Shown here: positions 34,944-42,995 of the stretch, in pieces
Position numbering within the stretch: position 1 is the first letter of the stretch
Layout: each line of letters opens with the position of its first letter
Assembly (NCBI GenBank): GCA_964387945.1
Contig: CAYLYX010000011.1
Coordinates: forward strand, 44,027 to 108,026
Direction: 5' to 3'
DNA: 64,000 bases
Source of the DNA: Parvicella sp964387945
GTDB lineage: Bacteria > Bacteroidota > Bacteroidia > Flavobacteriales_D > Parvicellaceae
The notes under the pieces: generated by a model
The model's database searches: none
What the model was told of the DNA's origin: nothing
The model's input: only the letters and a program-made list of their open reading frames with translations
Translations under genes and position numbers: made by a program

Positions 34944-36215
34944 ATGAAAACGAAGTATCTTCTCTTTGCCGCTTTAGGAATAGGTCTTTTAGGCACTTCC
35001 TGCACCAAAACAAAAGGTGAAATCACCATGACGTATAACAAAGCCTCTGCTGTTTATGCAGATTTGGATGAAATTAGAAACACACCCTTGGTAGCTTCCG
35101 CAAGGTCTATTCAAGAACCCGGTAAGATTTACATCGGAGATAATTTTCTATTGATAGGAGAGAAGGAAGAAGGTATTCATGTTTTTGATAATACAAATCC
35201 TAATAACCCAGTGGCATTGAGCTTTTTGCAATTGCCCATGACCCGCGAATTTTACGTGGATGGCAACTTCATTTATGCTGAAGGTCATTATGACTTTATG
35301 AAGATCGACATGTCTGATATGTACAACCCATCGCTTGTAAATAGGGTAGAGTACGCTTTTGGAGAGGTTCACCAAAATGATAGAGGAGAAGATATTGTTG
35401 GATTTACTTACGAAACGGTAACCGAAACGTTTGAATTGGGAAGTCCTGAGGCGCAAGCGCTAGAGGAGAACACGTACCTCTATTACGATTATCAAGATAA
35501 TTTGGTGCCCGTAGCCTCTGTTCCATCATCTTTTGTAGGTGCTGGAGGAGATGTAAAAGGTACGTTAAACAAGATCACCACGCTTAACAATTATGCGTAC
35601 GTGGTTGGAAATGACGAAATCTTTGTATTCTCCGACCAAGGAAATACAATGAGTTACTTGAACAGAATAGATGTTTACACTGGAGATGTAGAAACGATCT
35701 ATCCTTATGACAATTACTTATACCTTGGAACACAGAGTTCGATGGAATTGTTTAGTACAGCTAACCCAGAAGCTCCATCGCACGTTTCTGAGTACTGGCA
35801 CCCAACATCGTGTGATCCTGTTTTGCCTACTGGTGATGTGGCTTACTTAACACTTAGATCTGCTGATAACTCTGGTTGTGCAGGTGACGAGAATACATTG
35901 ACTGTGATTGATATGACCGATATTTTTCACCCAGAGCAGTTGAACTCTGTAGTGATGGACAGTCCATATGGAATTGGCTTGGATGGAGATTACCTTTGGA
36001 TAGGAGAGGGGAATAACGGTTTGACGCTGTTGGACAATTCAAACCCTCATAATCCAACCATCCTTAAGACGTTTACAGGTGTGCAAGCGTATGATGTGAT
36101 TCCAAATCCGTATCAGGCGAATTCAATTTACGTAACGGGTGACAATGGTATGAACGTGTATAGCGTTGACTACAATGCTTTAACGATCTCGCCAGTAACT
36201 TCTATCTATTACTAA
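34944..36215 (+). CDS. LVIVD-repeat beta-propeller lipoprotein
   Basis: 423 residues. Lipoprotein signal with lipobox LGTSC (Cys near 20). The body has LVIVD-type repeats such as 'FLLIGEKEEGIHVFDNTNPNNPV', 'FMKIDMSDMYNPSLV', 'TVIDMTDIFHPEQL' and 'LTLLDNSNPHNPTIL', which form a seven-bladed-like propeller outside the inner membrane. Likely a binding or scaffolding protein. It is 4 bp upstream of the next secreted protein, so the two form an operon and may work together. Confidence 0.85.
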   Translation: MKTKYLLFAALGIGLLGTSCTKTKGEITMTYNKASAVYADLDEIRNTPLVASARSIQEPGKIYIGDNFLLIGEKEEGIHVFDNTNPNNPVALSFLQLPMTREFYVDGNFIYAEGHYDFMKIDMSDMYNPSLVNRVEYAFGEVHQNDRGEDIVGFTYETVTETFELGSPEAQALEENTYLYYDYQDNLVPVASVPSSFVGAGGDVKGTLNKITTLNNYAYVVGNDEIFVFSDQGNTMSYLNRIDVYTGDVETIYPYDNYLYLGTQSSMELFSTANPEAPSHVSEYWHPTSCDPVLPTGDVAYLTLRSADNSGCAGDENTLTVIDMTDIFHPEQLNSVVMDSPYGIGLDGDYLWIGEGNNGLTLLDNSNPHNPTILKTFTGVQAYDVIPNPYQANSIYVTGDNGMNVYSVDYNALTISPVTSIYY

Positions 36216-36219
36216 ACCC

Positions 36220-36999
36220 ATGCTCACGTTGACAAAAAGAGGCGTTGGATTGCTCATCCTTTCAACGTTTCTTTTGACATATGGATGGTCTCAAAAGAAT
36301 CAGCCTGTAGAAGGCGGGTATATCTTTAAGAATTGGTGGGCGCCTAACTTTGTGGGGATACCGATCGATATCGACAACTCCGACCATGAGTACAGCGCTG
36401 TTTCGCCTACTGGAGACACCATTGTGATGCGCAACGTGAAAATTCGGAAGATGTATACAGACGAAGAGGTTTACGTTTTTTCGGATCGAAAATTTCATTA
36501 CAAGAAAGCCAACCTGTTCGAACACACCTACAGTTTTGGAGCAGCACATTTCAGTTGGGATTTTAAGTACGTCAAATCGTTTAAGTTTCCCTTGGAAGTT
36601 GGCTTGGGAGCTGGACTGCATACCAATTCGCTATCGTTTCCTACAGGTTCTGGGTATTTTTGGACGAATATCATATCATTACCTACCTATCTCCAGGTAA
36701 ACTACAAGTTGTTTGGAAACAGAAATAAAGTGTATGTAAAAGGTGCTCTAGGATTGGCGAACAATGTCAATACGTGGAGTGTTTCGGACGTTTCTAACCA
36801 TCTTTTTGCTCGAGCCGGTTTGGGAATTATTTTCTCCAGCAGAAACAGGTTCAAGCATTTCTTTGAAGTGGGACAAAGCTACTCAGGTGTTTCTGGTGAA
36901 GCCCAATCTTGGGACGACAACATCATCGGAAATGTAAAATTCTCTAATGTTCAATTTCATCGTTTTACCTTTACCTACGGTTTTCAGTTTGGGAAATAG
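36220..36999 (+). CDS. Hypothetical secreted protein, probable small outer-membrane beta-barrel
   Basis: 259 residues with signal peptide (VGLLILSTFLLTYGWSQ). The C-terminal half alternates short amphipathic strands with glycine turns ('LEVGLGAGLHTNSLSF', 'YVKGALGLANNVNTWSV', 'HFFEVGQSYSGVSGE') and ends 'FTFTYGFQFGK', as in small outer-membrane barrels. No family recognised. Coupled to the LVIVD lipoprotein upstream. Confidence 0.6.
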   Translation: MLTLTKRGVGLLILSTFLLTYGWSQKNQPVEGGYIFKNWWAPNFVGIPIDIDNSDHEYSAVSPTGDTIVMRNVKIRKMYTDEEVYVFSDRKFHYKKANLFEHTYSFGAAHFSWDFKYVKSFKFPLEVGLGAGLHTNSLSFPTGSGYFWTNIISLPTYLQVNYKLFGNRNKVYVKGALGLANNVNTWSVSDVSNHLFARAGLGIIFSSRNRFKHFFEVGQSYSGVSGEAQSWDDNIIGNVKFSNVQFHRFTFTYGFQFGK

Positions 37000-37140
37000 C
37001 GATTACAAAAGGAAGTTCTTGGACTTAAATGAGCCCATCGTTATTCCAGAAGGTACAGATAGCAAGGTATTAGACAAGGACTTTGTTTAGTGAAACACTC
37101 ACTATAATTAGTAATCCAAAGCAGAAATAATTAATAAAAA

Positions 37141-37857
37141 ATGGAGCTTTCCAAACTAGCTATTTTCAAATTAAGGAAAGGAAACGAACTGGAAAAATCG
37201 TTGTATGAGCTAATTGAACAACGAATAACTACCTCAGAGTTCAACGCTTCATTGAAGAAGGTCTTTGGAGCGTTTATTCAAGTAGATGATTCAGCTGAAT
37301 TTGCTTTCTACCTTAACGAAACCCTTACCATATCTACCGTTGATGGTCCATTTGAAATCTGGGGAATTGCTAAAGCGTTGAATACCTATTGGAAGTATCA
37401 TGAACTATTTGGTATAGAAAACTATGGTGCTGACAGTAAAGACTATTTCTATTATCTCCAGATCGGAGCAAGTCCGGAAGGGGATATGTTTTTTCTTTCA
37501 TTGGATACGGGAGAAGTCTTTTGTAAAAAGAAAAGAGCCTTAAGTGAGATGGAAGGATACGATACACAAGAAATTCTAAGTCAAGTCTTTAGAGAACCCC
37601 ACTTCGCTGTCTCCAAATGGCTAACTTTTATGCAGTTATGCACAGCAAAGGGATTAGACAAGTTGTCCATTGAACAGCTCCATCAGGAAGGTGAGTTATT
37701 AGGGGAAATTGCAGGAGAAATATTCAACAATAAATCCGAAATCACGAGCTTTTTTCAGCAAAGTTGTTTTGATGTCTGGGAAGACAAGGAGCAGATCATC
37801 GATAAAATCTATACCACAGCAAAGCCTTTGATTAAGGCAAGAGGGGAGGTGCAGTAA
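37141..37857 (+). CDS. SMI1/KNR4 (SUKH)-like protein
   Basis: 238 residues, cytoplasmic. The central part ('FEIWGIAKALNTYW', 'YYLQIGASPEGDMFFLSLDTGEVFC') looks like the SUKH fold core, where a 'W..A..L...N' segment precedes 'IG..G.GD.yylD..tGeV'. SUKH proteins are often immunity proteins of toxin systems, though many are housekeeping adaptors. No toxin is next to it. The C-terminal 80 residues are helical and unassigned. The assignment rests on this pattern only. Confidence 0.55.
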   Translation: MELSKLAIFKLRKGNELEKSLYELIEQRITTSEFNASLKKVFGAFIQVDDSAEFAFYLNETLTISTVDGPFEIWGIAKALNTYWKYHELFGIENYGADSKDYFYYLQIGASPEGDMFFLSLDTGEVFCKKKRALSEMEGYDTQEILSQVFREPHFAVSKWLTFMQLCTAKGLDKLSIEQLHQEGELLGEIAGEIFNNKSEITSFFQQSCFDVWEDKEQIIDKIYTTAKPLIKARGEVQ

Positions 37858-37859
37858 AC

Positions 37860-38282
37860 TTATTTATGTTGTTCCCGAACCCAAAGAATGGCTCTATCTA
37901 TTTGAGAAAAAGCTCTTGCAGGCACTTTAGGCCGAGCAATTCGTAGGTAAAAATTTACCCAAATTCGATTAGGAAGTGAGTTGAGTACTAAAGCCTCAGC
38001 AACTTTAGTCTTATTGATATGATCATCATTTGCAACTTGTTTTAAGACTTCTGTATCAATCTTTACATATGCATTTCGGGTATCGGTAATCAAACGTATG
38101 GGACGACCATCCGTAAGTTCAAGAATAAACAGTTGCAATCGCTTTAAATCTGCAAACTCAAGTTTATCTTCCTCAAGGCGTTGTTCATCATGAGCAGTAA
38201 GTATAACCACATCATCGGGAAGCAGCTCGATATGGATCAACTCTTCCCAAACCGCAGTTAAAACAGTTTCATCAGTTATCAT
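37860..38282 (-). CDS. STAS/SEC14-like (DUF7793-type) protein, copy A
   Basis: About 140 residues from the ATG at 38282; in-frame ATGs at 38315 and 38354 exist, but this one lines up with the related protein at 62784. Pattern: an acidic strand 'DDVVILTAHDEQRLEEDKLEFADLKRLQLFILELTDGRPIRLITDTR' region, then 'VAEALVLNSLPNRIWVNFYLRIARPKVPARAFSQIDRAILWV'. The block 'N..PxVPARxFxxxxxALxWL' is shared with the second copy. Family role is probably in signalling; no catalytic residues are evident. Convergent with the SUKH-like gene. Confidence 0.62.
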   Translation of the reverse strand: MITDETVLTAVWEELIHIELLPDDVVILTAHDEQRLEEDKLEFADLKRLQLFILELTDGRPIRLITDTRNAYVKIDTEVLKQVANDDHINKTKVAEALVLNSLPNRIWVNFYLRIARPKVPARAFSQIDRAILWVREQHK

Positions 38283-38401
38283 GTAGTAGTTAGTAGTTGT
38301 GATAAATATAGACATTTTGTCTTTACGAACTTCTTTTGTACAAAAAATAAACATAGCGTACTGCTTCAGAAATCCTTATTTGTGGCACAACATCTTTGCT
38401 G

Positions 38402-39007
38402 TCAGTTCGAACGGAGCGCTTCATTCAGCTTTTCCTGAAAATGGGGTAGGTCTGAGGGGGTAAAAATCAGCTTAATTTCTTCTTCTGAAGGATGCAATGT
38501 CATAAAAGTTTGCGTGTGGCGATAGGTTTTGGTAGATGTTTTGGTATAAACGCCTGTTGGAGTAGCTTTTCCCAAGGGCAAAATTTGCACAACGTCTTGA
38601 ACAACTTCGGTTTCTTTTTGAGTTTTAGCGGAAGTCTCTGTGCGAATGTCTACATGAGTGACATGGGTTAACGCAATGGTTTGGTCAATTATGCTGGAAC
38701 TGGTATTCGATTTAAAAACAATCGTGAGATGGCCCGTAGACGGATCAAAGATAAAGTCGCGCTGATAGAACGAATGTTTCGATCCAGGAATTTTCCATTT
38801 CGCCCGATTGGCAAGAATCAAATACAATCCTAGCAACAAGGAAATCCCTAAGGGCAACCATTCTTCAATTCGATCAGCTTTAAACTGAGTGGTGAAATAA
38901 AATAGTCCTATACCCGCCAATACAATTCCTGCTACAACGTATTTTGTAGGTGCGAACGTTTTGATGTTTTTCTCTTTTCTTTCTGTAGAGAGGAGGATAG
39001 GTTTCAT
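38402..39007 (-). CDS. Hypothetical two-helix membrane protein
   Basis: 201 residues: N-terminal cytoplasmic basic segment, two transmembrane helices (around 'YVVAGIVLAGIGLFYFTT' and 'LPLGISLLLGLYLILAN'), then a beta-rich cytoplasmic domain ('GHLTIVFKSNTSSS', 'VDIRTETSAKTQKETEVVQ', 'EIKLIFTPSDLPHFQEKL') that could be PH-like. No family recognised. It resembles in layout the protein after pyrG. Confidence 0.55.
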   Translation of the reverse strand: MKPILLSTERKEKNIKTFAPTKYVVAGIVLAGIGLFYFTTQFKADRIEEWLPLGISLLLGLYLILANRAKWKIPGSKHSFYQRDFIFDPSTGHLTIVFKSNTSSSIIDQTIALTHVTHVDIRTETSAKTQKETEVVQDVVQILPLGKATPTGVYTKTSTKTYRHTQTFMTLHPSEEEIKLIFTPSDLPHFQEKLNEALRSN

Positions 39008-39233
39008 ACTATAGACGAATGTACGAATATAATGATAGTGATGGGTTTCGAAATACTCTATTTAACATAATGTATATTATAGGTCAAGAGAAGTGATTTC
39101 CGTAATACGATAGTATTTAACATAGAACCAGTTCTCGCTAAAATTGTGACTTTCCAATAGAACGCTCCGATTTTTTCAGTTAGAAATTCCGATTTTAAAT
39201 TGTTGTTTTTGGAAATATATTTCATAAATATTT
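39008..39233. other. Non-coding stretch
   Basis: AT-rich DNA before the remnant frame at 39234. I find no gene, terminator or promoter in it. Confidence 0.5.
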
Positions 39234-39437
39234 CTATTTAATTTTATTCGCCTTCCATAAGAAATAAAGATCCTTTGTTGACATGCTATCTTTACTATCA
39301 GTAAATTTGGCGTGCTGATTAATTGTATTTAATGCACTTAATCCGCTTGTTGCAAATGCTCCAGTCAAAACGGAACTATCTATATTGTATTGAGACAGTA
39401 CTAACCCTCCAATAGTACAAAGTTCATAGAAACAGCC
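39234..39437 (-). pseudogene. Start-less coding remnant, unknown family
   Basis: A minus-strand frame of 67 codons bounded by TAA at 39438 and TAG at 39234, with no ATG before codon 52. The text looks protein-like: a glycine-rich hydrophobic stretch (IGGLVLSQYNIDSSVLTGAF) followed by 'LNTINQHAKFTD', 'STKDLYFLWKANKIK'. The closest upstream ATG (about 39457) is in another frame, giving 'MFYSKVKAVSMNF' and then a stop, which would fit a frameshifted gene. The family is not recognised. The rest of this intergenic region (39438-39583) shows nothing further. Confidence 0.4.
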
Positions 39438-39583
39438 TTAACTTTGGAGTAAAACATTTTGAATGCTTGGTTTCTAGTGAGACATTGTATGAAACATTGG
39501 GATTAGAATGAGTCCAAAGTAAGTTGAAAACGAATTAGAATACGTTTATTCATTTAAACTATTCATAGTGCAAAACGACATAT

Positions 39584-40132
39584 CTATTTAACCACTAAGT
39601 GGTCCACTTGAATATCATGTTTCTCAAATGGTATCGTATCGAACACTTGAAAGTCGTATTGAACTGCAACTTTAAGCGAATCGAGGTGTTTTAGTAGAAA
39701 CCTATCATAGTACCCTCCCCCATATCCTAGTCTGTTCAGATTCCAATCAAAGGCCAATCCTGGCATCACAATCAGGTCTATGGGGCCAGTATATACCTGA
39801 TTGCCTGAAGGGTGAATGGTGTTAAACACCCCCGTTTCAATACGATCAAAACCGGTAAACACCAAATTCTCTAATTGTCTTTTGGGCAATACTTTAGGAC
39901 AAACAACCTTAACATTTTTTTTCATCAGCCAGCTGATAAAAGGCGTAATATCAACCTCCCCCTTTATCGGTAAATAAACATGAACAACCTTTGCCTCTTT
40001 GCGGATCACTATTCGCTTTAATCTTTCACAAAGAGCATGATCCAATCTACGTTTTTCTTTAGGGTTCATTTGCTTCCTTAAAGTCAACATTCGGTTTCTC
40101 AGCTCCGCTTTTTGTTCTTTGATGGTACTCAT
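39584..40132 (-). CDS. 5-formyltetrahydrofolate cyclo-ligase family protein (copy 2)
   Basis: 182 residues with all family marks: 'KAELRNRMLTLRKQM' at the N-terminus, 'VYLPIKGEVDITPFI', 'IDLIVMPGLAFDW' and the ATP loop GYGGGYYD (136-143), which is closer to the general consensus than copy 1's GYGQGFYD. Expected reaction is 5-formyl-THF to 5,10-methenyl-THF. It stands alone, divergent from the Rrf2 regulator 74 bp away. One of the two copies may have a related but different folate role. Confidence 0.88.
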   Translation of the reverse strand: MSTIKEQKAELRNRMLTLRKQMNPKEKRRLDHALCERLKRIVIRKEAKVVHVYLPIKGEVDITPFISWLMKKNVKVVCPKVLPKRQLENLVFTGFDRIETGVFNTIHPSGNQVYTGPIDLIVMPGLAFDWNLNRLGYGGGYYDRFLLKHLDSLKVAVQYDFQVFDTIPFEKHDIQVDHLVVK

Positions 40133-40178
40133 GATAAAATATTTCGGACAAATATATCCTTTATTAAAAATTGAGACC

Positions 40179-40186
40179 TATATTTG
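40179..40186 (+). promoter_or_regulatory. -7 promoter box (TATATTTG) of the Rrf2 operon
   Basis: Exact TAnnTTTG match 20 bp before the ATG at 40207. It lies inside a longer in-frame reading frame (from 40171), which argues that the true start is 40207. Confidence 0.55.
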
Positions 40187-40206
40187 TATCAGAAATAAGC
40201 AATAAA

Positions 40207-40641
40207 ATGTTTTCAAAAGCATGTGAATATGGCATTAGAGCTACTCTTTTTGTGGCAGAGCAATCGGCAAAAGGAAAGCGCACAGGCGTTAAAGAAATTG
40301 CTAAACAAACTGATTCGCCAGAAGCATTTACTGCAAAAATTCTACAAACCCTCGTTAAAAGTCAAGTATTAGCTTCGGTTAAAGGGCCTTCTGGAGGGTT
40401 TGAAATAGACAAAGCTAGTCTAGACAAAATCACATTAATGCATCTTGTAAAAGCAATTGATGGTGATAATATCTATAATGGTTGTGGGCTTGGGTTGAAA
40501 GAATGTAATGCTAAACGTCCTTGTCCGGTGCATGATCACTTTGTCTCCATTAGAGATGACCTAAAAAAGATGTTATCCATTACTACCCTATCTCAATTGA
40601 TTGAAAATCTAGAAAATGGCCATACCGTATTGAAGCGATAA
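40207..40641 (+). CDS. Rrf2-family transcriptional regulator, NsrR-like
   Basis: 144 residues from ATG 40207. An N-terminal winged helix of the Rrf2 type ('FSKACEYGIRATLFVA', 'GVKEIAKQTDSPEAFTAKILQTLVKSQVLASVKGPSGGFEI' block) is followed by three cysteines (93, 100, 106; CX6CX5C), the place where IscR and NsrR bind an iron-sulfur cluster. With a globin and Ric downstream, a nitric-oxide sensor that represses this operon is the best reading (inference). Spacing of the cysteines differs slightly from classical NsrR. Confidence 0.85.
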   Translation: MFSKACEYGIRATLFVAEQSAKGKRTGVKEIAKQTDSPEAFTAKILQTLVKSQVLASVKGPSGGFEIDKASLDKITLMHLVKAIDGDNIYNGCGLGLKECNAKRPCPVHDHFVSIRDDLKKMLSITTLSQLIENLENGHTVLKR

Positions 40642-40688
40642 AAAAATTTAACCTAATAAAAGATAAAAAGGTCTAAATATATTGTATT

Positions 40689-40970
40689 ATGAAAAAAGAA
40701 TCGAAACTAAGTGACGCAATCAAATTTTACGAAAAGAACAGATTTGGAGCGATGACCTTAATGATGACGTTTCAAAGTTGTCTGGGATCCGTTGCGGCCA
40801 TGTACACATTTGTGACGAATAACATGACGCAATTAGCTATCATAGCGTCCATTACAATGGCATCGAATGCTGTGTTTATTGCGCAGGCTCCTGCAAAATG
40901 GTGCTTGTATACATTTTTAGTGAGCGTGCTGACCAACTTCATATTAATCCTATTAAACAATTTCACATAA
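40689..40970 (+). CDS. Small membrane protein of the NO-stress operon
   Basis: 93 residues with two to three hydrophobic helices (around 'LGSVAAMYTFVTNNM', 'LAIIASITMASNAVFIA', 'YTFLVSVLTNFILILLNN') and a short charged N-terminus. No family recognised. It is 47 bp after the Rrf2 gene and 1 bp before the globin gene, so it belongs to the same transcript and may assist in NO or respiratory stress. Confidence 0.65.
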   Translation: MKKESKLSDAIKFYEKNRFGAMTLMMTFQSCLGSVAAMYTFVTNNMTQLAIIASITMASNAVFIAQAPAKWCLYTFLVSVLTNFILILLNNFT

Positions 40971-40971
40971 A

Positions 40972-41340
40972 ATGAAAGACATAGAGACGTTAGACGACAT
41001 TAAAACAATGGTAAATCAGTTTTACTCATCGGTAAGAGAAGATGATATGCTGGGGCCTATTTTTACGCATTTCATAAAAGATTGGACACCGCATCTTGAA
41101 ACAATGTATAAGTTTTGGCAAACCCTTCTACTAGAAGAGTACACTTATTCAGGATCTCCGTTCCCCCCTCACGTAAAACTCCCCATTCGCTCTGAACATT
41201 TTGAACGCTGGGTAACAATTTTTCATCGTACGGTGGACAATAATTTCTGCGGAGAGAAGGCTCAAATAGCCAAACAAAGAGCTGAACAAATCGCTCACGT
41301 CTTCGAAGCAAAATTGGAGCTAATCAAATCAGACATTTAA
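40972..41340 (+). CDS. Group III truncated haemoglobin
   Basis: 122 residues, the normal length. Group III marks: 'MLGPIFTHFIKDWTPHLETMYKFWQTLL' (helices B-E region), 'YSGSPFPPHVKLPI' and the proximal His76 in 'EHFERWVTIFHRTVD', followed by 'KQRAEQIAHVF'. These proteins bind haem and react with O2, NO or peroxide in the cytoplasm. The company of Rrf2 and Ric points to nitric-oxide detoxification or transfer. Confidence 0.92.
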   Translation: MKDIETLDDIKTMVNQFYSSVREDDMLGPIFTHFIKDWTPHLETMYKFWQTLLLEEYTYSGSPFPPHVKLPIRSEHFERWVTIFHRTVDNNFCGEKAQIAKQRAEQIAHVFEAKLELIKSDI

Positions 41341-41344
41341 ACCC

Positions 41345-41788
41345 ATGACTACTTTTATAACAAAACACCCACTACTCCTAATAAGCAGTGTCTTATGGAT
41401 AGGTTTTATCCTCGCCATTAGTTTCATGGAAGCCTGGCTGAAATTTAGAGCACCCGGCATTACCCTACCCTTAGGACTTGGGATAGGAAGACTCGTATTT
41501 TTTGTGCTGAATAAGATCGAATGGGTGCTCGCTATTATTTTGATCACCCATTTAATTCTGTATCGGAGCCATTTTGATTCACCTCACTTGGTACTCAGTG
41601 CTTTATTACTTGTGCTTTTGATGCTTCAAACATTTTGGTTATTGCCTTTATTAGATGCGAGAGCAGAAGATTACATTCAAGGTAAAGATGTGGCAAGTTC
41701 GTTTCTTCACCTCTATTACGTGATTGCCGAGTTTTTAAAACTACTTGCCTTAGCTTTTATCACCTTTAAATTATTTATAAGAACATGA
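41345..41788 (+). CDS. Four-helix membrane protein of the NO-stress operon
   Basis: 147 residues with four transmembrane helices (around 'PLLLISSVLWIGFILAISF', 'GIGRLVFFVLNKIEWVLAI', 'HLVLSALLLVLLMLQTFWLLPLL', 'VIAEFLKLLALAFITFKLF'). An invariant-looking 'SFMEAWLKFRAPG' follows helix 1. I do not recognise a named family. It is 4 bp after the globin and overlaps ric by 4 bases, so expression is tied to them. Confidence 0.68.
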   Translation: MTTFITKHPLLLISSVLWIGFILAISFMEAWLKFRAPGITLPLGLGIGRLVFFVLNKIEWVLAIILITHLILYRSHFDSPHLVLSALLLVLLMLQTFWLLPLLDARAEDYIQGKDVASSFLHLYYVIAEFLKLLALAFITFKLFIRT

Positions 41789-42522
41789 CAGAATTAACAG
41801 AAAACACTAGCCTAGGAGAAATTGTAGCCTTTGATTACCGCATCGGAAAACTATTCGAACAACACCATATCGACTATTGTTGTAATGGAAACAGATCCCT
41901 ACGAGAGGCTTGTGAAGCCATAGCTTATGACCCCAATGAACTACTCATTGAGATCAATGCTGTTTTAGGCATGCAAACAAGCGAGAGCATAAACTACTCA
42001 GACCTTGAGCTAAATGAACTTACCGATCATATCGTCAAGCATCATCATGCTTATGTTGAACAGCAATCGAATGAAATTCTACCTCTCTTAGAAAAGGTTA
42101 ACAATGTTCATGGTAAAAAACATCCTGAATTGCGGCAAGTTTATGATCTTTTCAAGGAAGGAGTGCAAGAATTGGCAAAACACATGAAGAAAGAAGAGTT
42201 AATATTGTTTCCATTCATTAGCAAAATGATCAAAGCGGCTCATGGCGAAATTGACCCGTTTATAATCGCTACAGATGCGGTTAAAAGTCCAATAGACCAA
42301 ATGATGGATGAACACAATATAGAAGGTGAGCGATTTCAAAAGATCAACGAATTAACAAATGGCTACACGCCTCCTGAAGATGCTTGTAACACCTATATTC
42401 GAACATATTCATTGTTGTCGGCATTTGAAAAAGACCTACATCTACACATTCATTTAGAGAACAATATTCTTTTTCCAAAAAGCTTAATTCTGCAAAAGAG
42501 CCTTGATAAAAGTAATGAGTGA
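41785..42522 (+). CDS. ric: Iron-sulfur cluster repair protein Ric (YtfE/ScdA/DnrN)
   Basis: 245 residues. N-terminal DUF542 domain with 'LFEQHHIDYCCNGNRSL' (Cys32-Cys33), then a hemerythrin-like domain with di-iron ligands in 'HIVKHHHAYV', 'HMKKEELILFPFI', 'MDEHNIEGERF' and 'HIHLENNILFPKS'. The di-iron protein restores Fe-S clusters damaged by NO or peroxide. Its place behind an Rrf2 regulator and globin matches nitrosative-stress operons in other bacteria. Confidence 0.95.
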   Translation: MTELTENTSLGEIVAFDYRIGKLFEQHHIDYCCNGNRSLREACEAIAYDPNELLIEINAVLGMQTSESINYSDLELNELTDHIVKHHHAYVEQQSNEILPLLEKVNNVHGKKHPELRQVYDLFKEGVQELAKHMKKEELILFPFISKMIKAAHGEIDPFIIATDAVKSPIDQMMDEHNIEGERFQKINELTNGYTPPEDACNTYIRTYSLLSAFEKDLHLHIHLENNILFPKSLILQKSLDKSNE

Positions 42523-42991
42523 TCTGGTAATCAAAAATAATAGTGGCTACACTAGGTTTAGCGAACATTACATATATTTCACTTCTTCGGACTCTATTAG
42601 AGAGTTGAAACACCTAGTAGAGCGAACTGATCTTACGTGCGCGAAGAATAAGAGCCGAATTCAACTGAACTTATTATTCGAACTTTGTTTAATATTGCTT
42701 TTTCTCACCACCACACTACTAACCCTTCCATTAATTATAGTCTTTCCGGGGATCTGCATATTAACGCCAATTGCAATTGCTCGAGTGGTCGGATATTTTA
42801 AAATAGACTTTAATTGTATATTTCTAATTCCATATCATAAAATATATTTAGTCAAATTAATTGATAATCGGTTAGAAATATCATTTAGAAATGGGGATTT
42901 AGACAAGGACATGGTAGAAATCAAAGACTTGAATGAAGTGGATATTAAACAGCTAACAGCTTTCAATCTACTAGCAAAGTTTCATGAATAA
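42515..42991 (+). CDS. Hypothetical membrane protein
   Basis: About 158 residues from the ATG at 42515, overlapping the ric stop by 8 bases. One long hydrophobic region (about 50-100) probably forms a helical hairpin; the flanking parts are beta-rich ('YTRFSEHYIYFTSSDSIRELKHL', 'KIYLVKLIDNRLEISFRNGD'). No family recognised. By coupling it is the last gene of the NO-stress operon. Confidence 0.55.
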   Translation: MSDLVIKNNSGYTRFSEHYIYFTSSDSIRELKHLVERTDLTCAKNKSRIQLNLLFELCLILLFLTTTLLTLPLIIVFPGICILTPIAIARVVGYFKIDFNCIFLIPYHKIYLVKLIDNRLEISFRNGDLDKDMVEIKDLNEVDIKQLTAFNLLAKFHE

Positions 42992-42995
42992 CTTG

